From positions 62,001-126,000 of the forward strand of contig NZ_JBLTXA010000002.1 of the NCBI RefSeq assembly GCF_048066175.1: a stretch of DNA of 64,000 nt. The letters are read 5' to 3'. Positions 57,999 through 64,000 of the stretch are shown in pieces; position 1 is the stretch's first letter; each line of letters starts with the position of its first letter. A program made the translations under genes and the position numbers. Below the pieces are notes generated by a model that saw nothing but the letters and a program-made list of their open reading frames with translations, was not told where the DNA came from and did not search any database. The DNA comes from Niveispirillum fermenti. GTDB taxonomy: Bacteria > Pseudomonadota > Alphaproteobacteria > Azospirillales > Azospirillaceae.

Positions 57999-58595
57999 TC
58001 AGTTTTGTGTCTTGGGGGCCAGGGCCCCGGTATAGACAGGATCGCCGACGCCGCGCCGGCCGACCATGTCGGGACCCATCAGGCCGAAATGGCGCTCGTC
58101 GGCAGCACGCCAGCTTTCCCAATCATGCAGACCGGTCCGGTGCGCGATGCGCCAGACGCCATCACGCCGCTGGAAACGGTCGATATAGCGGCCACCGATC
58201 CAGACATCCTCGTCCAGGGACATGTCATGGCGTTCAAAAACGCCTGTGCAGGCCCGCCCCTTGGGAAGACGGTGATAGGCCAGGAAATAGGATTCCACAT
58301 GCGCCGCGTCGCCCGACAACTCGATCAGCACATTGCCCAGATGGTGCTGTGTGCGGTCCAGTTCGGCCAGCACGGCCATGGCATAGGTGCAGAACAGGGT
58401 CGAAGAACCCTCGTATCCGCCATGGCTGTGGGTGGCATCGGGATGGAAGACGGAACGCAGCAGCGCCTCATCCATCCGATCCAGTGCCCGGCAGTAGCGG
58501 TGGCACTGGTCGGTGATTGCCTGCCGGTCGGCCAGTGCCCGCAGCAATGCGCCATCCATCCCTGGCTGGCCGGGATCGTTCATCATCGTCATCAT
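57999..58595 (-). CDS. SnoaL-like (NTF2-fold) protein
   Basis: The 198-residue protein matches the SnoaL_4 group. An N-terminal helix AITDQCHRYCRALDRMDEALL is followed by FHPDATHSHGGYEG with candidate catalytic His/Asp, and the curved sheet carries DVWIGGRYIDRFQRRDGVWRIA. Members include polyketide cyclases, hydratases and bile-acid dehydratases. The start ATG at 58595 follows GGTGAGAC; other in-frame ATGs at 58592, 58586 and 58583 are possible. It lies 3 bases from the VOC gene. A second SnoaL-like gene at 59213 is related but not a duplicate, which suggests two elimination or isomerisation steps. Confidence 0.87.
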   Translation of the reverse strand: MMTMMNDPGQPGMDGALLRALADRQAITDQCHRYCRALDRMDEALLRSVFHPDATHSHGGYEGSSTLFCTYAMAVLAELDRTQHHLGNVLIELSGDAAHVESYFLAYHRLPKGRACTGVFERHDMSLDEDVWIGGRYIDRFQRRDGVWRIAHRTGLHDWESWRAADERHFGLMGPDMVGRRGVGDPVYTGALAPKTQN

Positions 58596-58598
58596 GTC

Positions 58599-59141
58599 TC
58601 ACCCGACCTTGCGCAGCGGGTCGCCGCCATCCCAGTCGCGTGCGGCGTTGCGCATGCTGGTGAACAGGTCCAGCAAGGCCGGCGGGGCCTGCAGCACCTC
58701 CACCATGGTGCCGGGACCGCCATGGGTGTCGGCATAAAGGAACGCCCCATCATCCAGGCGGCCTTCCTGGATGATGTCGGCACCGGCCGCGGCCAGCTTG
58801 CGACGTGCGTCGCCCATATCGGATGTCAGCAGGCAGACATGGTGCAGCCCGCCAGCACCGTCCCGCTGGCCATCACGATAGACCGATGGCGCCTCATTAT
58901 GCTGCACCACCAGTTCAATCTGCATGTCGTGCCAGTAGCCCAGCGCCACGGAGAAATCGACCTGCACCTCCTGACCGCGATAGGACATCCACGGCACGGC
59001 CACATGTTCCATCAGGAAGAAGGGGCCGGCCCCCATGCTGCCGGCCCAGAAGCGTACCGCCTCTTCCAGGTCCTGCACGATATAGGAAAGCTGCATCACG
59101 GGGCCGATGGCGGCGGTGAGCTGGCGGGGCGGCAGGGGCAT
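58599..59141 (-). CDS. VOC-family protein
   Basis: The 180-residue protein has two VOC modules: QLSYIVQDLEEAVRFWAGSMGAGPF in the first (in pieces) and GLHHVCLLTSDMGDARRKLAAAG in the second. Candidate ligands are His in LHHV and Glu in TMVEVL. The pattern recalls methylmalonyl-CoA epimerase or ring-cleavage-like VOC proteins; the exact reaction is unknown. The ATG at 59141 has GGAG eight bases upstream and is preferred to 59183. It lies between the two SnoaL genes. Confidence 0.86.
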   Translation of the reverse strand: MPLPPRQLTAAIGPVMQLSYIVQDLEEAVRFWAGSMGAGPFFLMEHVAVPWMSYRGQEVQVDFSVALGYWHDMQIELVVQHNEAPSVYRDGQRDGAGGLHHVCLLTSDMGDARRKLAAAGADIIQEGRLDDGAFLYADTHGGPGTMVEVLQAPPALLDLFTSMRNAARDWDGGDPLRKVG

Positions 59142-59212
59142 CGGGCATCTCCGGTCTTGTACGATTTCCGGTGGCTTCAGCACATAGGCGTGCGGCCGGG
59201 CGGGCCGGGTGT

Positions 59213-59767
59213 TCAGCGGCGGGGCGGCAGTCCCTGGTCATACGGGTCGTCGGGAAAGCGTGCGCCGCGGGTCAGCAGCATGTCGTAGATGCCGCCTTCC
59301 CAGCGGGCGGTCGACGGCTCGTTGCGGTTCCAGTCCATGACATAAAGCCGGTCGATGATCCGCCATTCGCCATCGCGGCGTTCATAGCGGTCCAGATACC
59401 GGCCGGCGACGATCAGGTCGTTGACCTGGTCGCCATCGGCCACATGCATGAAGCCGACGACATAGGTCTCGCCGCGTGCGTGATCGCCATCGGGGTCGAT
59501 CTGTATCCAGGCATTGCCAATCTTCTGCATGGACCGCAGCATGCCGCTGCGCATTGATGCCGTCATGTGATCGGCGAATTCCCAGGCATTGCCGTTGAAG
59601 GTGCCATGGGTTTCCGTGGCATCAGGCCAATAGGCCGATTTCAGCGTGTCCGCATCACAGCGGTCGATCCCATGGCAATAGCGGCACAGCAGGTCGTAGA
59701 TGGCCTGCCTGGCCAGCATGTCATCAATCGCCCTTTCACGGGCAGACGCGGCGGGGACGGGCGACAC
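59213..59767 (-). CDS. SnoaL-like (NTF2-fold) protein
   Basis: The 184-residue protein starts at a GTG (59767) preceded by AAGGAAAAA. It has the SnoaL_4 pattern QAIYDLLCRYCHGIDRCDAD, then YWPDATETHGTFNG and IVAGRYLDRYERRDGEWRI. The conserved Tyr/His/Asp around DATETHG form the usual active-site pocket. It lies 63 bases after the third Rieske gene on the same strand. With the first SnoaL protein it brackets the VOC gene, suggesting consecutive reactions on one substrate such as dehydration or hydration of a ring. Confidence 0.88.
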   Translation of the reverse strand: MSPVPAASARERAIDDMLARQAIYDLLCRYCHGIDRCDADTLKSAYWPDATETHGTFNGNAWEFADHMTASMRSGMLRSMQKIGNAWIQIDPDGDHARGETYVVGFMHVADGDQVNDLIVAGRYLDRYERRDGEWRIIDRLYVMDWNRNEPSTARWEGGIYDMLLTRGARFPDDPYDQGLPPRR

Positions 59768-59830
59768 GAGCGTTTTTCCTTTTTGAAAACAAAAGAGGGG
59801 GCGACCGGCCTCGGAAGGACCGGCAAAGGG

Positions 59831-61147
59831 TCAGCGCCGGCCCTCCAGATAATCGTTCAGAACCTCGTGGAAGCGGCGCACACGGGCTTCCTGTTCACTG
59901 AGGTAGGCATCGTCATAGCCGCGCGACCGCAGACCCTTCTGCTGCTGCACCGCCACGGACAGGTCCTGGTCGATGAAATCGCCGACATCGTCGCGGCCAT
60001 AGACCAGATGTTCCAGTTCCGCCTCACGCAGGGGGCGCGGGCCGCAGACGGTGTTGACGCTCTCCACCCCTTCGATCCGCGGGACCAGGCCCCAATATTC
60101 GAAGGTGCATTTGTTGGGGTCGCTGATATGCGGCTCGGTCCGGAAGATGTGGACGGAACCGTCCACGGGCGTGCCGGTGATGGTGATGTTCGGGAACAGG
60201 GTGTGGTGGAAATAGTCGGTCAGTTCCGCATCGCTCAGCTTTTCAAGATAGGTGTGGCCGCGGCTGGCCCCCACCTCGCGCTTGCGCTGCTGCAAGGCCT
60301 GGCGACCGTCGCGCGACCGTCCCTTGAAATCAGCCGGGTCCAGGTCCCAGGCCCGCAGCATCATTTCCCAGATCGGCTCCACCTCGTTGGGATGTTCGGC
60401 CCGCATGGAGGGCTGGCCCAACTCGATCATGCGGTTGTGGCCGCTGGGATACATTTCGAAGATGGTGGCCTTGTAATCCTCATCGATCATCTGGACCATC
60501 TGCGGATGGACGGTCGGCAGATGATAGCTTTCATTGAAATTGTCGGATGCGAACTTCCAGTTCGTCTCCACCTCCACCTTGCGCCAGACGACGCGGACCA
60601 TCTTCTCCATCTCACGGTTTGCCAGCAGGGCCGGCAGCGGGTCGAGATAGTCCAGCAGAGGCTTGGCGTCGGGATCCATGCTGTACCAGACGAAGCCGCC
60701 CCAGGTGGCACACGGCACCTCCTTCAGCCGCAGCTTGCCGCAGGGATTGCCCTTGGCGAAATTCTCCGGGTCCTGTGCCGCCTGCAGCACGCCGTCCAGA
60801 CCCCAGCGCCAGCCGTGATAGGCGCAGGTGAAGGCCGGGACGGAACCTGCCTCGCTGACCACAAGCCGGTTCCCGCGATGGCGGCAGACATTGTAGAAGG
60901 CACGTATGGACCCGTCTTCCTGCCGGACCAGCACCACGGCCTCGTGCCGGAACCGGTGGACCACGAAGTCGCCGGGTTCCTCCAGCTCCGCCTCACGCGC
61001 GCCGATATGCCAGATACGGGTCCACATATGGTCCCATTCGGCCTCCATGAAGGCGGGGGACCAGTAGCGGTCACCGGTGATCGGGTCGCCGCGCAACTGT
61101 GCGCTGGTGCCGCCATCCATCACGTCGGGATGAAGAATCGTGTCCAT
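59831..61147 (-). CDS. Rieske ring-hydroxylating oxygenase, alpha subunit (third)
   Basis: The 438-residue protein has Rieske ligands Cys88, His90, Cys108 and His111 (CRH and CAYH). The mononuclear-iron segment is SDNFNESYHLPTVHP, here with the usual Asp. It differs markedly from the two other Rieske proteins and is probably specific for another position or intermediate. It has no adjacent beta subunit or reductase. The 91-base gap upstream contains an AT-rich stretch (around 61170-61200) and an 18-base inverted repeat, so a promoter may lie there. Confidence 0.93.
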   Translation of the reverse strand: MDTILHPDVMDGGTSAQLRGDPITGDRYWSPAFMEAEWDHMWTRIWHIGAREAELEEPGDFVVHRFRHEAVVLVRQEDGSIRAFYNVCRHRGNRLVVSEAGSVPAFTCAYHGWRWGLDGVLQAAQDPENFAKGNPCGKLRLKEVPCATWGGFVWYSMDPDAKPLLDYLDPLPALLANREMEKMVRVVWRKVEVETNWKFASDNFNESYHLPTVHPQMVQMIDEDYKATIFEMYPSGHNRMIELGQPSMRAEHPNEVEPIWEMMLRAWDLDPADFKGRSRDGRQALQQRKREVGASRGHTYLEKLSDAELTDYFHHTLFPNITITGTPVDGSVHIFRTEPHISDPNKCTFEYWGLVPRIEGVESVNTVCGPRPLREAELEHLVYGRDDVGDFIDQDLSVAVQQQKGLRSRGYDDAYLSEQEARVRRFHEVLNDYLEGRR

Positions 61148-61198
61148 GTCCGGCCCTCCCTGGGGTGTTTATTCTTATATAATGGTCAGTGATGATTA

Positions 61199-61216
61199 AA
61201 GCAGACAGAACTGCTT
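61199..61216. promoter_or_regulatory. Inverted repeat AAGCAG-N6-CTGCTT upstream of third Rieske gene
   Basis: Perfect 6-base arms at 61199-61204 and 61211-61216 flank ACAGAA in the 91-base gap between the acyl-CoA dehydrogenase stop (61239) and the Rieske start (61147). It is followed on the minus strand by an AT-rich stretch (TATATAAGAATAA). It may be an operator for an internal promoter or a weak stem after the dehydrogenase gene. Confidence 0.4.
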
Positions 61217-61238
61217 CTTTCAAGGCAAATGCCCCTGC

Positions 61239-62408
61239 TCATGGTCCCGTGAGGGCCCGCGCGATCAGACCTAATTGCACCTCCGCAGCACCACCGAAGA
61301 TGGTAGCGGCACGGCTGTTCAGGTAATCGCCGGGGATGGCCTCGCCGGGAACAGTCGGGCGGGGTGTCCAGCGCAGGGCGCGGGCCGACAGGATCTCTAC
61401 CCCGATCTCGCCCACGGCCTGTTTCAGCCGGCTGGCCCGCAGTTTCAGGACGGAGGCGACGGAGCCGGGGCTTTCGCCGGGTCGCAGGCCGCCCAGGGTC
61501 TTCAATTCCAGCATTTCGAAGCAGTCGATATCGATCGCCACCTCTGCCAGGCGCGCCATCAGGCCGCGGTCACGACGGGGGTCGTCGCCTTCGGCGGCCA
61601 TGGCGTCCATCGCCCGCTCTATCCGGCCAAGCCCGGCGCGGAGCCGGCTGCTGAACAGCCCGGCTCCGCGTTCGAACTCAAGCAGGTATTTGGCGTAGGT
61701 CCAGCCCTTGTTCTCTTCCCCGATGCGGTTGGCGCGGGGAACGCGCACATCGGTCAGGAATACCTGGTTCAGGTCATGCTCCCCCCCGATGGAGATGATG
61801 GGCCGCACCTCCACGCCGGGGCTGTCCATATCGATGACCAGGAAGCTGATCCCGTCCTGCTTGCGCCCGTCGGTCCCGGTGCGGACCAGGGTGAACATGC
61901 GGTTGGCATGATGGGCGTGAGTGGTCCAGATCTTGGACCCGTTCACGATGTAATCCTCGCCATCCGCCACCGCGCGGGTGGTCAGAGAAGCCAGGTCCGA
62001 TCCGGCGCCGGGCTCGGAGAAGCCCTGGCACCAGTAATCCTCCCCAGACAGGATGCGCGGCAGGTATCGCTGCTTCTGCGCGTCCGATCCGAAGGCGATG
62101 ATCACGGGACCGGCCAGCCGGACGCCAAGCGGATAGATCAGCGGGGCACCCGCCGCCGCGCATTCGCATTCGAATATGAAGCGCTGGATGGCGGTCCAGC
62201 CGGTCCCGCCATGCGCGCGCGGCCATAAGGGGGCGACCCAGCCGCGCGCGGCCAGCCGGCGGTGCCAGGGCAATGAGACTTCCGGTTCCGGAAAGACGCC
62301 GGTGGTCAGCCGCTGGCCCTGGCGCATCTCCGCCGTCAGATTGTCGGCAATGAAGGCGCGGACTTCTGCGCGGAACGCCTGTTCCGTGGTTGTCAGGTCC
62401 AGGTTCAT
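61239..62408 (-). CDS. Acyl-CoA dehydrogenase
   Basis: The 389-residue protein has the acyl-CoA dehydrogenase three-domain plan. The FAD-binding middle segment is WCQGFSEPGAGSDLASL followed by NGSKIWTTHAHHANRMF. The C-terminal domain ends with the flavin/adenine-binding FGGAAEVQLGLIARAL. It overlaps the second dehydrogenase gene by ATGA. Such adjacent unequal pairs form heterotetramers in steroid side-chain degradation, where only one subunit supplies the base. The substrate is presumably a CoA thioester derived from the island's ring compound. It precedes the third Rieske gene. Confidence 0.92.
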   Translation of the reverse strand: MNLDLTTTEQAFRAEVRAFIADNLTAEMRQGQRLTTGVFPEPEVSLPWHRRLAARGWVAPLWPRAHGGTGWTAIQRFIFECECAAAGAPLIYPLGVRLAGPVIIAFGSDAQKQRYLPRILSGEDYWCQGFSEPGAGSDLASLTTRAVADGEDYIVNGSKIWTTHAHHANRMFTLVRTGTDGRKQDGISFLVIDMDSPGVEVRPIISIGGEHDLNQVFLTDVRVPRANRIGEENKGWTYAKYLLEFERGAGLFSSRLRAGLGRIERAMDAMAAEGDDPRRDRGLMARLAEVAIDIDCFEMLELKTLGGLRPGESPGSVASVLKLRASRLKQAVGEIGVEILSARALRWTPRPTVPGEAIPGDYLNSRAATIFGGAAEVQLGLIARALTGP

Positions 62409-63562
62409 GCTGTCACTCCCTGGTCCGGCGGCGGTAATACGGCGCTATGCATGTGCCCGCCCCCCGGCAGGATGGCGGCGGCATAGGCTTCATTGGCAGC
62501 GGCGGTCCCGCCATGGGACAGATCGAAGGCCAGCAGCTTGCGGAAATAGCTGGCGATGGGCAGTTCCTCCGATACACCCATGCCGCCATGCAGTTGCACC
62601 GCCTCCTTCGCCACCAGTCGGGCACAGCGTCCCACCTTGGCCTTCGCGGCCATGCCGGCCCGCGATCCGGCGGGCCCGCCGGATCGCAGGGAAGCCAGGA
62701 TGGTGATGGCCTCCGCCTCCTCGCAGCAGACGGACATTTCGGCCAGCTTGTGCTGGACAGCCTGGAAGGCGGCGATGGGCCGTCCGAATTGCTGGCGCTG
62801 CTTCACATAATCCACGGTCTGTTCCAGCGCCGCGCGCATGGCGCCCACCGTTTCCCAGCAGGCGGCCAGCCGCACAGCATCCAGGTCGAGGGACAGCAAC
62901 GTGGTATCGTCGGACGCACGGCCCAGAAGCACACCGGCCGCCGCCGGGGTGCTGTCCAGCGTGATGTCGGCGGCGTGGGTTCCGTCCAGGCAGGCAGCGG
63001 CACAGATCGTCAGGCCCGGCGCCGTGGCCGGCAGCAGGAACAGACCGCGCCCGCCATCGGGCAAGCAGGCGGTGATCAGCAATCGCCCTGCCGTGGCGGC
63101 ACCGGCGGCCAGCGGCTTCCGCCCCGTCAGGCGCCATCCGCCCTGGTCGTCGGCATCGGCCTTCACCGGGGCTGCGGCCGGTTCCTGGAAGGCGAGGGCG
63201 GTCCGTTCGCCCCCCTCCATCATCGTCGTCAGGGCCGCCACGGCATCGGCATGATGGGCGTGACGGGCCAGCACGCCGCCGGCCAGGATGATGCAGGGCA
63301 GGAACGGTTCCACGACCAGATGCCGGCCCATGGCACGAGCCAGAAGGCCCGTTTCCAGCGCGCCACCGCCGAAACCGCCGGCATCTTCCGGGAATGGCAG
63401 GGCCAACCAGCCCATGTCAGCGAAATGGGCCCAGATTTCGGGCCGGCAGCCACCCGGCGACGCCAGACTGTGGTGCCTGTCCTCGAAGCCGTAGAATTTG
63501 CCAAGGAACCGCACGGCGCTGTCCTCAAGCAGCCTTTGTTCCTCGGTAAGGTCCAGTTGCAT
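62405..63562 (-). CDS. Acyl-CoA dehydrogenase, likely partner subunit
   Basis: The 385-residue protein is recognisable as an acyl-CoA dehydrogenase by the N-terminal helical domain and the C-terminal VDYVKQRQQFGRPIAAFQAVQH and VQLHGGMGVSEELPIASYFR. The middle beta domain is less conserved, and the usual W-I-T/S flavin motif is not obvious (it has WRLTGRKPLAAG). This fits a heteromeric partner with one incomplete flavin site. It is the first gene of the minus-strand run and overlaps the next dehydrogenase by ATGA. It starts 119 bases downstream of the end of the TonB receptor gene. Confidence 0.9.
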   Translation of the reverse strand: MQLDLTEEQRLLEDSAVRFLGKFYGFEDRHHSLASPGGCRPEIWAHFADMGWLALPFPEDAGGFGGGALETGLLARAMGRHLVVEPFLPCIILAGGVLARHAHHADAVAALTTMMEGGERTALAFQEPAAAPVKADADDQGGWRLTGRKPLAAGAATAGRLLITACLPDGGRGLFLLPATAPGLTICAAACLDGTHAADITLDSTPAAAGVLLGRASDDTTLLSLDLDAVRLAACWETVGAMRAALEQTVDYVKQRQQFGRPIAAFQAVQHKLAEMSVCCEEAEAITILASLRSGGPAGSRAGMAAKAKVGRCARLVAKEAVQLHGGMGVSEELPIASYFRKLLAFDLSHGGTAAANEAYAAAILPGGGHMHSAVLPPPDQGVTA

Positions 63563-63639
63563 GGGCGTGCCATCCAGTCTTCAACGATCGACAAGCAAGC
63601 GGCTCGGCCGATAGCCGGAATGGGGTTCAAACAGGAAAG

Positions 63640-63666
63640 ACCCGGCCATTCAGAAAATGGCCGGGT
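63640..63666 (-). terminator. Terminator after the TonB receptor gene
   Basis: ACCCGGCCAT (63640-63649) pairs perfectly with ATGGCCGGGT (63657-63666). On the minus strand the stem is followed by CTTTCCTGTTTG. It lies 15 bases after the receptor stop and ends that transcript before the acyl-CoA dehydrogenase genes. Confidence 0.8.
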
Positions 63667-63681
63667 TCCGGTGGAAGGCCG

Positions 63682-64000
63682 TCAGAACTTGTATCCGACC
63701 TGCAACAGCACCTCACGCGGGCGGGCCAGCACGCCATTGGTGTCGCCAAGGCCACCCGGACGGTCCTGGCCGGAGACCAGCACCTTCTCGTTCGTCAGGT
63801 TCCGGCCGATCAGGCCCAGTTCCCAGCGCTCATCAGACGGGAACAGGCGCAGGCTGGCGCTCAGACGAGCGAAGCTGTCCTGCAGCGCTGCCGGCGACTG
63901 GGTCTGGATATAGTAGTAGTCGTCGGAATATTGCACGTCGCTGCTGACACTGAAGAACAGGTCCTCGGTGACATTCTGGGTGAAGGTGAAGCCAAGGCCC
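63682..64000 (-). CDS. TonB-dependent receptor, C-terminal part only
   Basis: About 106 codons of the C-terminus are in the window; the rest lies beyond the right edge. The visible part alternates in the way of outer-membrane beta-strands (FFSVSSDVQYSDDYYYIQT and SFARLSASLRLFP). It contains RWELGLIGRNLTNEKVLVSG, the conserved late-barrel motif of TonB receptors, and ends in GYKF with the required C-terminal Phe. It probably imports the hydrophobic substrate of the adjacent catabolic genes. A perfect-stem terminator follows it. Confidence 0.9.
   Translation of the reverse strand, partial: GLGFTFTQNVTEDLFFSVSSDVQYSDDYYYIQTQSPAALQDSFARLSASLRLFPSDERWELGLIGRNLTNEKVLVSGQDRPGGLGDTNGVLARPREVLLQVGYKF

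Noticed and set aside
1..64000. CRISPR array, prophage, insertion sequence or integrase
   Set aside because: No regularly spaced repeats, transposase-like proteins, terminal inverted repeats or phage structural genes were recognised. The only repeats found are the tracts and elements listed.

Overview
The window is GC-rich, gene-dense and bacterial. Several features suggest an alphaproteobacterium: a complete paa operon, long runs of genes joined by 4-base ATGA overlaps, TonB-dependent receptors paired with exported carbohydrate enzymes, a rhizobial/sphingomonad-type rha gene set, and argC followed directly by a gamma-carbonic anhydrase. A plant-associated Rhodospirillales/Azospirillaceae member or a sphingomonad would fit; this is inference and the sequence alone does not settle it. 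No rRNA, tRNA, CRISPR array, transposase or origin was recognised. Both ends cut through genes.

Region 1 (1-9.3 kb) is mixed. It holds an alpha/beta hydrolase (partial), an MFS exporter with a CGGG tetranucleotide tract upstream, a GNAT, argC with a gamma-carbonic anhydrase, an APC amino-acid permease divergent from an Lrp/AsnC regulator, and a Baeyer-Villiger-type monooxygenase with an SDR. The last pair is divergent from a TetR regulator across a perfect 20-bp palindrome.

Region 2 (9.4-29.6 kb) is a rhamnoside-utilisation locus. A seven-gene minus-strand run encodes a TonB receptor, a GH78 alpha-L-rhamnosidase lipoprotein, a type-B carboxylesterase, a second esterase, a tannase/feruloyl-esterase-like lipoprotein, a small exported protein and a PA14-containing GH3 beta-glucosidase. 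Next to it lie a DeoR regulator, rhamnose isomerase, bifunctional RhaD aldolase/dehydrogenase, rhamnulokinase and a RhaT-type symporter. Together they could import, de-esterify and hydrolyse acylated rhamnosyl glucosides and then catabolise the L-rhamnose. The same short motif (TTTGATTGAAA) occurs at the TonB promoter and at the divergent rhaD/rhaK promoter.

Region 3 (29.7-42.6 kb) joins a 2-oxoacid dehydrogenase operon (Lrp regulator, fused E1 alpha-beta, E2, E3) to a phenylacetyl-CoA epoxidase operon (paaABCDE, paaF, an EthD-like gene) with a paaR-like TetR gene and paaY between them. The two operons share a palindromic operator, GACC(A/G)GACGGTC, in their promoters. This suggests one regulon that could channel phenylpyruvate (or other 2-oxoacids) into phenylacetyl-CoA.

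Region 4 (42.6-64 kb) looks like a catabolic island of unknown substrate. It has a LuxR regulator, an MBL-fold protein with an altered metal motif, an MhpA-like flavoprotein hydroxylase with a 61-residue DUF2783 protein, and an operon of ThuA, Rieske oxygenase, VOC and two SDR genes opposite a TetR regulator. A second Rieske oxygenase follows. A long minus-strand run then carries two acyl-CoA dehydrogenases, a third Rieske oxygenase, two SnoaL-like proteins, a VOC protein, a Tat-exported KstD/fumarate-reductase-like flavoprotein overlapping a c-type cytochrome gene, an MFS transporter and a PaaG-like crotonase, with a TonB receptor upstream. The mix suggests attack on a hydrophobic, probably cyclic, natural product followed by CoA-linked oxidation.

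Two intergenic elements (36191-36333 and 54216-54351) share an identical 18-base core and are flanked by hairpins of unrelated sequence; they look like a dispersed structured repeat family.
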